From: CAIUVD01 sp044338255
Lineage (GTDB): Bacteria; Planctomycetota; UBA11346
Direction of reading: 5' to 3'
NCBI GenBank assembly: GCA_044338255.1
Contig: JBIILZ010000041.1
Location: 1 to 30,150, forward strand
DNA length: 30,150 bases
The notes beneath the pieces were generated by a model. It had not been told where the DNA came from. It saw nothing but the letters and a program-made list of their open reading frames with translations, and made no database searches. The number at the start of each line of letters is the position of its first letter. Within the stretch, counting starts at the first letter, position 1. Position numbers and translations under genes: made by a program. Of this stretch, positions 17,501 to 26,200 are shown piece after piece.

Positions 17501-17663
17501 AGCCGGCTCCGCCCTTGATCGAGTGCATGGCGCGGAACAGTTTGTCGACGAGGGCTCGTTCGGGGGCATCCTGTTGCCGTTCGAGAGCCAGCAGATCGTC
17601 TTCGATGGTCGCGAGATGCTCCTTCGATTCGACGATGAATTCGTTGGCGATGGAAAGGTCCAT
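14505..17663 (-). CDS. cheA: CheA hybrid histidine kinase with second CheW-like domain and receiver
   Basis: A 1052-aa kinase. Domains: HPt (~1-110, phospho-site His47 in AMHSIKGGAGF); a ~100-residue domain (~150-260) possibly equivalent to P2; an Ala/Pro-rich linker (~261-348); dimerisation helices (~352-415); HATPase (~418-590, N box LRHLVRNSCDHG, DGRGI, GRGVGMDVV); a CheW domain (~592-755); a second CheW-like domain (~778-905); and a receiver (~921-1040, VLLAEDT, phospho-acceptor Asp972 in VSDLEMP). It autophosphorylates and would pass phosphate to CheB and to its own receiver, which may act as output or phosphate sink. Usual CheA is ~650 aa. The start is 14 bases after the HATPase-STAS gene. 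Confidence 0.95.
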   Translation of the reverse strand: MDLSIANEFIVESKEHLATIEDDLLALERQQDAPERALVDKLFRAMHSIKGGAGFIGLKNVNNLAHRMETLLSLVRSGAIKPTQPIVEVLLKGSDQINAMLDDLEHSNDINIAAMLAHLDTLLDQKAPPQVKQQLATPAPIQVKKTKAAYPFTVSQFDLRQRKAENCYLFVLRFDLSAMAASGGQGPVALVRDLSQAGEIIDGHLRHEGDLRTAVPARLSYDVLFATPIPQDVLGQLLLANLGVPDLEVVAVEEADVAFAQATVPATAPAAATPATPPAPAAMTAPAAPPASAAMTAPPAAAAPTPASAPSAASIAAPAPAKNPAAVAPEPVSSPSAAPATTGAPPPEASVRINVEILDELMTLAGELVLVRNQQLMISEKADPMLRAAVQRLNIVATELQETIMRTRMQPMGNLFNRFPRVVRDLGNKLGKQIEIDMVGNDVDIDKTILESLADPLRHLVRNSCDHGLEAPDERVNAGKPAVGRISLRAFHEGGQINIEIKDDGRGINLQRVKAKAVENGLKTQAEVNALSEKDAILLILLPGFSTAEAVTDVSGRGVGMDVVKTSIEQLGGQFDISTNPGQGTTILLRLPLTLAIIPSLMVGVGEHRYALPQVNLEELVCLYDDEVVNKIEIARDQEVYRLRDMLLPLVRLSELFVHREPLNAKTRNAITEKHRLERADVATRGETLTFAVVKVGVKRFGLVVDRVIGTEEIVVKPMHPALKHLHCCSGATVMGDGQVALILDIEGISKHAGLSAEGMQRAGESAKHATNEMQADAHHMLLFRYGAKEQFAVALPLIKRIEPIAMDRIETIGDKEFITIDGAPTAILRLDRLLKVSPCIDKTQQFLLLPKHTRKPCGILVSEVIDIDGTTTDVNTSTHREDGVLGTAIVREHLTLFPDLYRLIEKADPEERPKEREGKKIRVLLAEDTSFFRQLVRGYLESGGFEVTAVEDGALALSAFNSQHFDMIVSDLEMPVMNGWDFMKQVRGGHHNECVPALALSSLATEESITAAIHAGYDRYEIKMDRGRFLVAINEMVDRHIRRSVGAGAAS

Positions 17664-17677
17664 AAGGGGTTCCCGGC

Positions 17678-18418
17678 TCAGGCGCGTGCAACGAGGGTGA
17701 ACATGAAATCCTGATCGAGGCGGGTCAGCCGGAAGAGGCTTAGCAGATCCTCGGAACAGTTTACCAGGCCGATCACGTAGGGCGCCCCGGTGGCACGCAG
17801 GAGCTGCGCGAAGGCCACCAGCACGGACAACGACACCGAGTCGAGATCGCGGACCTGGCCGAGGTCGAAGCGGAAGCGTCGCCGACCGTTGTCGGTCTCG
17901 GTCAGCAGTAGCCGGCGCAGGGTGTCGGCGCTGGCGGCGGTGAGATCGCCGCTGGGCGTGATCACCGCCGTATCACCTTCGACCACCAGCGGGAAGCCGG
18001 TGGGATTGAGGATGGTCATGAAGGCCGTGACGCGATTGCCACGCTCGTTGAACTCCAGCTCATCGCAGCTGCTGTTGACCAGGGGCAGTCCGCGATGGCG
18101 GGTCTCGCCGGACTTGGGCATGGTGAAATCGCAGGCGCCGTGAGCGAACCCCGCCCCCTGATCCTCGACGATGAGCTGGAAACGCGTGGCTCCGAGATTG
18201 CAGATGGTGCAGGTCACGGTTTTGCTACGCTCGTTACCATTGCCGTGTTCGATGGCATTGATCAGCAATTCGCGCAGTACAATGGTGATGTCGGCGAGGT
18301 GGGTGACGCCGAACTGCGCCAGGTAGTCCTTGCTGCCGGCCACCACGCGATCGACCAGGGCCGCCTCCGAGGAGAGGGTGAACGAGATCGTACCTTGGTC
18401 TTCAGAAGCTTGAAACAT
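17678..18418 (-). CDS. Fused anti-sigma-type HATPase and STAS antagonist
   Basis: A 246-aa cytoplasmic protein joining two partners that are usually separate. Residues ~10-135 are an RsbW/SpoIIAB-like HATPase: N box ELLINAIEHGN (Glu50, Asn54), VEDQGAGF (~84-91) and HRGLPLVN in place of the usual GLGL motif. Residues ~142-246 are a STAS domain with DLDSVSLSVL, where Ser194 after Asp193 matches the phosphorylated Ser of RsbV/SpoIIAA. The gene follows the PP2C phosphatase gene (8-base gap, AGGA six bases before the ATG) and precedes cheA by 14 bases. It could phosphorylate its own or another STAS domain, reversed by the phosphatase. No sigma factor gene is nearby, so the output is unknown. Confidence 0.88.
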   Translation of the reverse strand: MFQASEDQGTISFTLSSEAALVDRVVAGSKDYLAQFGVTHLADITIVLRELLINAIEHGNGNERSKTVTCTICNLGATRFQLIVEDQGAGFAHGACDFTMPKSGETRHRGLPLVNSSCDELEFNERGNRVTAFMTILNPTGFPLVVEGDTAVITPSGDLTAASADTLRRLLLTETDNGRRRFRFDLGQVRDLDSVSLSVLVAFAQLLRATGAPYVIGLVNCSEDLLSLFRLTRLDQDFMFTLVARA

Positions 18419-18426
18419 AAGTCGTC

Positions 18427-19842
18427 CTAGAGCGCGAGTGGGCGTTGACCGGAAGCGCCATCGCTGATTTTTTCGGTCGGTTCGTAGTCATCGAGGGTGG
18501 CCTGCACTTCCAGGCCGATGAGTAGCATGTCATCGACGGGTTTGCGGCGGCAGAAGGTGGTGATGTCATCCCAGGCGCGGGTGACCGCGGCTTCGAGCCC
18601 AGGCGCACCCGTCAAGGAGCGCGCCAGGCCATCGAGGCCGAAGCGCGTACGCTCGCCGGTGCGGCCATCGACCCGCGGCAGATCGCAGACGCCGTCGGTG
18701 CACACGAACAGCCGATCGCCCGCCACCAGAGGAATGGTCGAAGGGGTGAAGGTGACCTGCTCGCTGATCCCCAGCACGCTGCCGGCGCCGCTGAGCGGCG
18801 TGAGCACCCGCTGGTGGTCGATGAGCACCGCCGGGTGCCCGGCGCAGACCACCGCCGCCTGCTCTTGGAGCAGATCGATGACGATCAGCTGCGCCGTCAC
18901 CAACCGCCGTTGTTCCGACGATTGCACCAGCTGGCGGTTGAGCTTGTGCATGAACTCCTCGGCTCCGCTGACGCCCATGCCGCTACGGCAGTTCTCATCG
19001 AAGAAGGCCTTGATCAGCACCCCATGCATCGAGGCCCCAAGATCGTGGCCGGCGACGTCGGCGACCAGCAGCAGGCATCCCGAGCCGGTCGAACGCAGGC
19101 CGACGAAATCTCCTCCCATGTCCGAGAGCGGGCGATTGCGCCACGCCAGACCGACTCCCGCCGGCGGCACCAGCACGCCGACGAGGTCGCGCCACGCCGC
19201 CCGCGCCGACTGCATCTGGGCGTCGAGACGGTAGAAGCTGTCGCTGGCCTCATCGGCCTTGCGCTGCGTCGCCCGCCGCGCGCGATCCGCGGCTTCGAGT
19301 TCGGCCTTTAATGCTGTCTCGCGGGCACGACGACGTTCGGCGAGGGTCGCGGTGCGCTCGAGGAAGGTGCGTACCTGCGTGATCATGGCGTCGATCCGCA
19401 TCGGCTTGTCGATGATCTCGCCGACGCCGCGGCGCAGGAGCTCGACCACCGTCTGGCGCTCTTGATCACCGGTGATGGCGATCACCGGCACGACCATGCC
19501 GGCGGCATGCATCGCATCGAGGAAGCCCAGCCCGCCGCCATTGGGCATGTGCACATCGAGCAGCAGAGCATCCAGGGGCCGGCGGGCCTTGGCTAGGCGG
19601 AGCAGCAGCTCCAGGGCCACCGCCCCATCGGCAGCAGTGTGGACCTGATACCCGGCCTGCTGCAAAGCGGCGGTGGCGATCCGGCGGATCGCCGGATCAT
19701 CGTCGACGACCAGCACGGTATGCGGGCCGCAAGCCCCCACCGGTCGACCGAACATGGAGGTGTCTGGCAACGGTGGCGGCACCTGCCCATTGAGGGCCTG
19801 CTGCGCGAAGTCACGTACCGAGAGGGTCATCGGGGAATTCAT
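18427..19842 (-). CDS. Response regulator with PP2C (SpoIIE/RsbU-type) phosphatase output
   Basis: A 471-aa protein. Receiver (~40-155): VLVVDDDP, phospho-acceptor Asp96 in LLLDVHMP, Lys146. A charged coiled coil (~160-210) leads to a PP2C-like phosphatase (~222-450) with the metal-binding motifs DMGGDF (~241-246), ADVAGHDLGASM (~261-272) and GDRLFVCTDGV. The family dephosphorylates Ser-phosphorylated STAS antagonists; the adjacent HATPase-STAS protein is the obvious substrate. Its receiver could take phosphate from the downstream CheA, linking the two systems. First gene of the signalling operon. The ATG at 19842 is used; a second ATG lies four codons in. Confidence 0.92.
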   Translation of the reverse strand: MNSPMTLSVRDFAQQALNGQVPPPLPDTSMFGRPVGACGPHTVLVVDDDPAIRRIATAALQQAGYQVHTAADGAVALELLLRLAKARRPLDALLLDVHMPNGGGLGFLDAMHAAGMVVPVIAITGDQERQTVVELLRRGVGEIIDKPMRIDAMITQVRTFLERTATLAERRRARETALKAELEAADRARRATQRKADEASDSFYRLDAQMQSARAAWRDLVGVLVPPAGVGLAWRNRPLSDMGGDFVGLRSTGSGCLLLVADVAGHDLGASMHGVLIKAFFDENCRSGMGVSGAEEFMHKLNRQLVQSSEQRRLVTAQLIVIDLLQEQAAVVCAGHPAVLIDHQRVLTPLSGAGSVLGISEQVTFTPSTIPLVAGDRLFVCTDGVCDLPRVDGRTGERTRFGLDGLARSLTGAPGLEAAVTRAWDDITTFCRRKPVDDMLLIGLEVQATLDDYEPTEKISDGASGQRPLAL

Positions 19843-19911
19843 ACCCGATAAACCAGCAGGAGCGCAACAAGCAGGTGGTTTCCTACCGAGAATCTATGCG
19901 ACTTTCAGAGC

Positions 19912-19930
19912 TCTTATGAGTACCATAAGA
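19912..19930. promoter_or_regulatory. Inverted repeat upstream of the signalling operon
   Basis: TCTTATG and CATAAGA, separated by AGTAC, form a 7-bp perfect inverted repeat 70-88 bases upstream of the REC-PP2C start. It lies in the 114-base gap after purT, an unusually AT-rich patch here. It could be an operator or overlap a promoter. I cannot identify a convincing -35/-10 pair or a matching regulator. Confidence 0.35.
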
Positions 19931-19956
19931 TTCAGAGTCCCTGGCCGCTGCTCGGA

Positions 19957-21150
19957 TCAGGTGAGCTGAATGCTGACCGCCGCAGCACAGCTACGCGCGC
20001 GATTACGGGCCTCATCGAGCGTGTCGCTGCTGGCGACCGTCACGGCGAGGCGTCGTTTGCCGCTGCACACCGGTTTACCGAACAGGCGCACCTGCGAATC
20101 GGGTACCGCCAGGGCGCGGTCGAGTCCATGGAACATCGGCACGCCTTCGCCCTCGCCGAGCAGGGCCACCGAAAACGCTGGCCGTAGGAGACGGATCGGC
20201 GGCACCGGCAGGCCGAGGATGGCGCGCGCGTGCAGGGCGAACTCGCTGAGCGCCTGCGAACCGATGGTTACCAGGCCGGTGTCGTGCGGGCGTGGACTGA
20301 CCTCACTGAAGATGACCTCGTCACCGCAGACGAAGGCCTCGACCCCGAATAGTCCCCAGCCGCCAAGTTCGGCGACGACCTTCTGGGCCATGACCTGGGC
20401 ATTCTCCCAGGCGCGCTCGGACATCACGCAGGGCTGCCAGGATTCGCGATAGTCGCCGTCGATCTGCACGTGGCCCACCGGCGGGCAGCACTGGATGCCA
20501 TTGCTCGCGGAAACGGTGAGGACGGTGATCTCATAGTCGAAGGTGATGAAGCCTTCGACGATGCAGCGCCCGGCACCGGCGCGTGAGCCTTCTTGGGCAT
20601 AGGCCCACGCCGCCGCCACATCGGCCGGCGTCTTGACCACGCTCTGGCCCTTGCCGCTACTGCTCATCAAGGGTTTCAACACGAAGGGATAGCCGAGGAT
20701 GGCCGCCGACGCTGTGCACTCGTCGGCATTGGCGACGAAGCGATAGGGCGAGGTCGGCAGGTTGAGGGTCTCGGCGGCCAGCCGGCGGATGCCCTCGCGA
20801 TTCATGGTCAGACGGGCGGCGCGGGCGGTGGGCACCACGCGCAGGCCCTCCTGCTCAAGCTCGACCAGGGTCTGGGTGGCGATGGCCTCGATCTCGGGAA
20901 CGATGAGGTCCGGCTTTTCTTGGGCCACGACTCGGCGCAACGCCGCTCCATCGAGCATCGAAAAAACATGGCTGCGATGGGCGACCTGCATCGCCGGCGC
21001 GTCTTGATAGCGATCGCAGGCGATCACTTCGCAGCCTAGGCGCTGCAGCTCGATGGCGACTTCCTTGCCCAGCTCGCCGGCGCCCAGCAGCAGCACGCGG
21101 GTGGCGGTCGGCGACAGCGGCGTACCGAGGATTCCAGGGGTCAGGGGCAT
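19957..21150 (-). CDS. purT: Formate-dependent phosphoribosylglycinamide formyltransferase
   Basis: A 397-aa ATP-grasp enzyme, close to the usual ~392 aa of PurT. It makes formyl-GAR from GAR, formate and ATP, a folate-independent version of the third step of purine synthesis. Visible motifs: the N-terminal fold with LLGAGELGKE (~21-30), PLMSSSGKGQSV in the ATP-binding loop, FGVEAFVCGDEVIFSEVSPR with metal-binding acidic residues, and PHDTGLVT. The ATG overlaps the end of the preceding surface-protein gene by 10 bases, so it may be co-transcribed with genes of unrelated function. There is no terminator-like hairpin after it. Confidence 0.95.
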   Translation of the reverse strand: MPLTPGILGTPLSPTATRVLLLGAGELGKEVAIELQRLGCEVIACDRYQDAPAMQVAHRSHVFSMLDGAALRRVVAQEKPDLIVPEIEAIATQTLVELEQEGLRVVPTARAARLTMNREGIRRLAAETLNLPTSPYRFVANADECTASAAILGYPFVLKPLMSSSGKGQSVVKTPADVAAAWAYAQEGSRAGAGRCIVEGFITFDYEITVLTVSASNGIQCCPPVGHVQIDGDYRESWQPCVMSERAWENAQVMAQKVVAELGGWGLFGVEAFVCGDEVIFSEVSPRPHDTGLVTIGSQALSEFALHARAILGLPVPPIRLLRPAFSVALLGEGEGVPMFHGLDRALAVPDSQVRLFGKPVCSGKRRLAVTVASSDTLDEARNRARSCAAAVSIQLT

Positions 21151-22412
21151 GAGCTGCCTTCCGCGTGCCGACGCAGTCTGCAGGCGAGCACGGCCAACAG
21201 GCCGAGCAGTACCGCTATGCCCGTGCCGGCGCCACAGGCGCCAGGAGCATTGGCGCCACTGACGTCTTCTGGCAGCGGCTTCGAGGGGTCGACATTGATC
21301 GCATAGGTGGTGGTCTTCGACAGCGAATTGCCGGACCCCGGCTGAGGCGTGGTGATCAGGGCCACAAAATCAGGGCTATGGGCGGTGCCGACGAGCGCCG
21401 TCTGGCTGGCGAGGACCAGGCCGGCGCTGTCGACGAGGTCGAGGATCGGTGCCGCCTGGCCATCGCTGATGGTGTAGCTGAACAGTAGGTTGTTGCCGCT
21501 GACACCGGTGTAGATCGCATAGGCCGGACTGCCGCTGCCGGTGCTGTTCAAGCGCAGGTAGGGGATGCCGGCGCTGCCGGCCAGGGTCACCGCCCGATCG
21601 AAGGTGACGGCGAGATCGATCACCTGGCCGGTGCGATAGACCAGGTTCCCCGGGCTGACGCCGCTGATGCTGACCACACGTGGAGCCACGAAGGTGGTGC
21701 CGCCGGGCGCGTTGAAGGTGCCGGTGGAAATGGTCTCGGCATTGGTGTTGCTGTATTGATCGCTGACATAGCCGGCGGCGGCGGTCAGGGTCACGCTGCC
21801 GTAGCCATAGGGCGTGACGGCGATGGTGTTGACGCTGCCCGATTGCACCGGCGTGCCGTGCAGCACGCCGTTGGAGATGCTCAGGAACGAACTGTTGAAG
21901 GCCGCCGGCTCGGTACCAGCCAGGCCGCTGGTGATGGTCGAGATGAAGATCAGATCGTTGCCGCTGGTGCCCGGCGCCGGGATCGAGACCGTCGGCTTGC
22001 GATCGAGCACCAGGGTGTACGAGAAATCGCTGCTCGGCAGACCCAGGCCAAAGGTCCCGAGCTTGATGATCATCGTCGCCGTGCCGTCAAAGGTCGGCGT
22101 CGCCCGGTAGAGCCAGGTCATCTGATTGGTGCCCGAGACCAGGGCGATCGATTCGCTGCTCACCGCCCGCGCCGCATTGTTGAAGGTGGTCCCGGTGAAG
22201 ATGCCGATGTTGGCGGTATTGCTTGGCGGGACGGCAGCCGTGGCCGGTGCCGAGAGTGTGATCAGCAGGCTGATCGGCGACCCAGCGTAACGCGGACCGG
22301 TGCTGTCGTAGGCCTGGCCCGAGGCGGGAGTGATGGCGATTTCGGCGGCACCGGCGCACAGAGCGCACATCGCGTACATCCACAGACAGCAGACGAGGGA
22401 AATGAATTTCAT
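21141..22412 (-). CDS. Exported surface protein with Cys-containing C-terminal anchor tag
   Basis: A 423-aa protein of unknown function. Signal peptide 1-22 (ALCAGA-AEIA). Thr/Ser/Gly-rich beta-type regions follow, the last (~243-375) resembling SwmB-type surface repeats (VYRTGQVIDLAVTFDRAVTL, then NNLLFSYTISDGQ). The C terminus has GACGAGTGIA with Cys393, a hydrophobic helix (~398-411) and basic CRLRRH, the layout of tripartite sorting tags such as MYXO-CTERM, Synerg-CTERM and GlyGly-CTERM. I start at the ATG at 22412, directly after the barrel gene stop and at the signal peptide; the open frame runs 14 codons further without signal character. It is partnered with the barrel gene upstream. 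Confidence 0.85.
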   Translation of the reverse strand: MKFISLVCCLWMYAMCALCAGAAEIAITPASGQAYDSTGPRYAGSPISLLITLSAPATAAVPPSNTANIGIFTGTTFNNAARAVSSESIALVSGTNQMTWLYRATPTFDGTATMIIKLGTFGLGLPSSDFSYTLVLDRKPTVSIPAPGTSGNDLIFISTITSGLAGTEPAAFNSSFLSISNGVLHGTPVQSGSVNTIAVTPYGYGSVTLTAAAGYVSDQYSNTNAETISTGTFNAPGGTTFVAPRVVSISGVSPGNLVYRTGQVIDLAVTFDRAVTLAGSAGIPYLRLNSTGSGSPAYAIYTGVSGNNLLFSYTISDGQAAPILDLVDSAGLVLASQTALVGTAHSPDFVALITTPQPGSGNSLSKTTTYAINVDPSKPLPEDVSGANAPGACGAGTGIAVLLGLLAVLACRLRRHAEGSSCP

Positions 22413-22413
22413 A

Positions 22414-23118
22414 TCAGAACCTGTAGCCGATTTGCAGGGCGCCTTCGGCGCCATTGCGGATGATGGTCATTTTGCTGCTGTATCCACCGGGCAGATCGAC
22501 ATCGAGGGTGTTGTTGCCATAGAGCCAGCCGAGGGACAGCGCCAGCAGCCAATGCTCATCGCACAACACCACGCCTCCGCGGGCGCCGGCTTCCCAGTAG
22601 AGGCCGCTGCCGCTACTGACTTCCGGCGTCAGTCCGGGCGAGGTCGTGTCCGCCGTCGACCAGCCGCCACGCCCGAGCAGGGAGGCTTCGAAATGATAAG
22701 TCCCGAGACTGGTGCCGGCGGGCATCGTCGCCCAGCCCACACCGCCCATCAGTCCATACTGGCGATACTCGAGCTGCAGGTCTTCGCGGGTATTGGTCGC
22801 GGTGCCGCTGCCCGTGTCGTAGGAATCGGGGGTGATGTCATTGTTGCTGTAGCTGACGCCCACCGACCACAGGAAGCCCGGCTGGGCACGTTGGCGACGC
22901 GACATGCCCTGATCGTATTCGATGTCATAGCGCGTGCCGAAGCTCTTCCCGCCATTCCAATTGTAGTTCTTTCCCGCACCGCCGGCGGGAGTGATCACTT
23001 CGCTGATGGTCGGCGCCTGCTGGATCGTGATCCCGAAGCGCAGATCGTCGACCGGATCGAAGTTCTCGGCCCAGGCAGGAAGGGTGGCGGCAAGACACAG
23101 GGCGAAGCGCAGGCGCAT
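22414..23118 (-). CDS. Outer-membrane beta-barrel protein, copy B
   Basis: A 234-aa protein with a signal peptide (~1-17, LPAWA-EN), alternating hydrophobic strands and a C-terminal aromatic ending GYRF, as expected for a barrel inserted by BamA. It is paralogous to the 240-aa protein at 27209-27931: both have an EPV/DPVDDLR start, NITPDSY or DITPDSY, RQYG, ATMP, and TADTxSPGL near the middle. The function is unknown; barrels of this kind can be porins, adhesion partners or export channels. It is immediately followed by the 423-aa tagged surface protein (one-base gap). The 122 bases upstream show no clear Shine-Dalgarno site or terminator. Confidence 0.85.
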   Translation of the reverse strand: MRLRFALCLAATLPAWAENFDPVDDLRFGITIQQAPTISEVITPAGGAGKNYNWNGGKSFGTRYDIEYDQGMSRRQRAQPGFLWSVGVSYSNNDITPDSYDTGSGTATNTREDLQLEYRQYGLMGGVGWATMPAGTSLGTYHFEASLLGRGGWSTADTTSPGLTPEVSSGSGLYWEAGARGGVVLCDEHWLLALSLGWLYGNNTLDVDLPGGYSSKMTIIRNGAEGALQIGYRF

Positions 23119-23240
23119 GGCGACTCAACAGGGAAGGGTGGCAGCGGCACAGCTTACAGCGTGGGTGCCACGGTGGGACTGCGCTGAGCGGCACAAGCCG
23201 GGAGGGGCAGTCAGACGCACAGACGAAGCCGCTGGTAGAA

Positions 23241-26200
23241 TCACGCCGCCCGACGGCGCCGGCTGAAGCTCAGCCCCAGCCAACCACCGACCAGGATCAG
23301 CGCGATGCCCGAGCCCGCGCCACAACCACCGGCACCGGCGGAAGGATTGTCCCCAGGCTCGGGTTTGCCGGGGCCGGTCGGCCCACTGGTGTTGACGACG
23401 ATGGCGGCGTTGGCCGAGAGCGAACCGGACGCCGCCGGCGCGGGCAGGGTCAGATCGGCAGCGCCTGAACTGGCATCCTTGATCGTCGCTCCCTCCAGGG
23501 CCAGCGACGTCGTGCTCAGGTAATCAAGATCGGTGGTCTGATCACCATTGACGGTGGTGTAATCGAACACCAGCTCATTGCTGGCGGTGCTGCCGTAGAT
23601 CGCCTTCTTGCCCGTGGTCGTCAGATTCAGCAGCAGCGACGGCGTACCGACGACGGTGACCGCTTCGTTGAAGGTCACCACCACCTGCAGATGGATGCCG
23701 GAGCCATAGGTGCCATTGGTATTCTTGCAGGTGACCTTGGTGACGTAGGGTTTGATGGTCATGCTCGCGGCCGGCTCGGCCAACGAGGGGTTGCCCGCGA
23801 GATCGATCGCGGCATTGGCATTGACGCTGAGCCCGACGGAGGTCGCATCGCTGGGGGTAACGGTGGCCTCCCAGGTTTTATGATCAGCTGCCTCCTTAAC
23901 GGCGGTGACCGTGCCGTTGGTGGCGGTGAGTCCGAGGGGGGTCAGGTTGTTTACCTGTTCGCTCGGGGTCAGGGTGAAGATCGCGCTGCCATTGGCTTCG
24001 AGCTTGGTCGGGGCGGTGATGCGGAACATCGGTGGGGTCGGATCGTATGTCATGTTCACGCTAGTTGCCTCCTTCGAGTTCTTTGTGTGGTTGTCATCCT
24101 CGCACGAGTTTACAGGAATACTGATCGATGGGTGTGTGCCAGTGGCCTGCCACACCGGCAAGTCGAGTGCGAGTGCGCTTGACAGGGGGCTTTCGAGAGC
24201 GACCTCGACGCCGGCTTCGATAATCGTCTCTTCCTTCGTCGTGGCCAGACGCACTACCGAGTTGCCGATCAGTAACACGGTATTCGCAGGGATAGTATTT
24301 TCGGGGGTGTTATTTGCGAGAGGAGTAGTTGCCCTCGCTTGCAGACGAATGGTGCTCACGCCGACGGCGGCAGCGCGTGCCAAGGTCATGGTCGAGACGG
24401 GGGTCAGTTTAACGGTGTATTTGGTGCCCGAGCCGTTGATGTCAGTGAGGTTGCTCGCTGTGCCATAGCTGACATTGCAGTCGCTCGGGGTTAAGCCGGT
24501 GACAGGTTTACTGGCTTCAATTTTGATCGTAATCGGACTGGCGGCTTGGGGAGTGGTCGGTGAGGTCAGGGTCAGCGTGGGCGCCAGCGGGTCATAGGAG
24601 ATCGTCGCCGAAGGCGTATCGGTGCTGGCATTGCCGGCCGCGTCGGTCACAGCACCGACTTTAATCTTAATGGGATAATCTGCTTTTGTCGTGGAGGTCG
24701 GGAGAGTGAAGGACACCGTCGCAGTGGTGCTGGTATTCCAGGTGATGGTATTGAGCGTCACATCAGCAGGCAGGACAAAATCAGTTGCATCGAGGGATGA
24801 CTGAACAACGGGTTCGCTGAAGGTGATCACCAATTCGGCAGGATTCGTCGCGGTAGCCGAAGGGCCGCTGAGGGTCACCGTCGGTGGGGTCACATCAAAG
24901 GTCGCCGTTGCGGCCAGACTGCTATTGGTGGCGCTATCGGTCACGGCCGCCGCCAGCACGTTGAGCGTCACGGGTAAGGCTCGGTCCGTGGGTGTAACCG
25001 TAACTTTAAATATCGGTGACAGGGTGCTGTCGATGGTGGTAATCGTGCCGTTGACGACCGACATGCCGCTGTTGTTCAGAGGCGCGACAACGGCCTCATT
25101 GAAGGTAACCGTGAACAGGATCGTCGCCGGCATGGCGGTGACGGTTGGTTTGGTGATCTTCGGCAATGGCGGTGTGGGGTCGTATTTGGTGGTCTTGCTT
25201 GGGACCGCCGCCGTTTTATTGCCCGACGCATCATGTGCCGCATCTACGGCGATACCCATTCCGACATCGATACCGGTGGAGGAAAAAATGGAGGTAGCGT
25301 TTGGCTGACTTGCGCTCAGGGCCGATGTCAAGGTTATGGAGGTTGAATTGGGCAGAGTCGCAATGATATATGCCGTGTTGCCGATAAAGATGGGGTCGCC
25401 GGCAGCGAGGCCAGTCGTGAGATTTACCATCAGGTCGGTGGTATTGAGCGCAGCCGCAGCGGTAAGTTGAATCGGGCTAACGGGGGTGAGTCGTGCGGTG
25501 TAAGCCGCTCCTGATCCAGTGAGAATCGCGGTACAATTTGTTTTCGTCAATCCGGTAGCAGTGAATTCGAGTACGGTTTCACTGGCGGCAATCGAATACG
25601 TGATCGGGGACGTTTTTTGAGCGGTCGCAGGGTTCGTGATCGTCAGTATCGGCGCAGTGCTGTCGGTCGGAGTGGCGGTTGCCGTTGCCGCCAAGCTATT
25701 GTTGGTGGCAGCATCTTCCACCGCCCCCGCCAGCAGCGTAAGGATTACCGGCAGGGTATTGTCGGTGGGCGTAACGGTAACTTTGAAAGTCGGATTCAAA
25801 GCGCCATCAATCGTGGTAATCGCGCCATTGGTGACCGTCATGCCGCTATTGGTCAGCGTCGTGGCGACGGTTTCGGTAAAGACAATCGTGAACTCGAGCG
25901 TGGTCGGTGCCGTGGTCGCCGCTGGCGCGGTGATTTTCGGAAAAGGGGGTGTTGGATCGTAAATCGTTGGTGCTTTACTGACTACCTTAGTTCCATTGCC
26001 GGCCGCATCGTATCCGGCGTTTGCGTTAAGCTCGATTCCGACACTGACGCCGGTGGGGGGGAAAATCGAAGTTCCACTTGGCTGGCTTATGGCCAATGCG
26101 GTGGTCAGGGTGATGGACGTTTTGGAGGGCAGGCTTGCGATGGTGTACACAACGCCACCGATAACGACGGGACAGTCAACGGATAGGCCGAGGCCGGTTA

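Noticed and set aside
23119..23240. Terminator after the large surface gene
   Set aside because: Only widely spaced AGCGGC/GCCGCT arms and no T-run are present.
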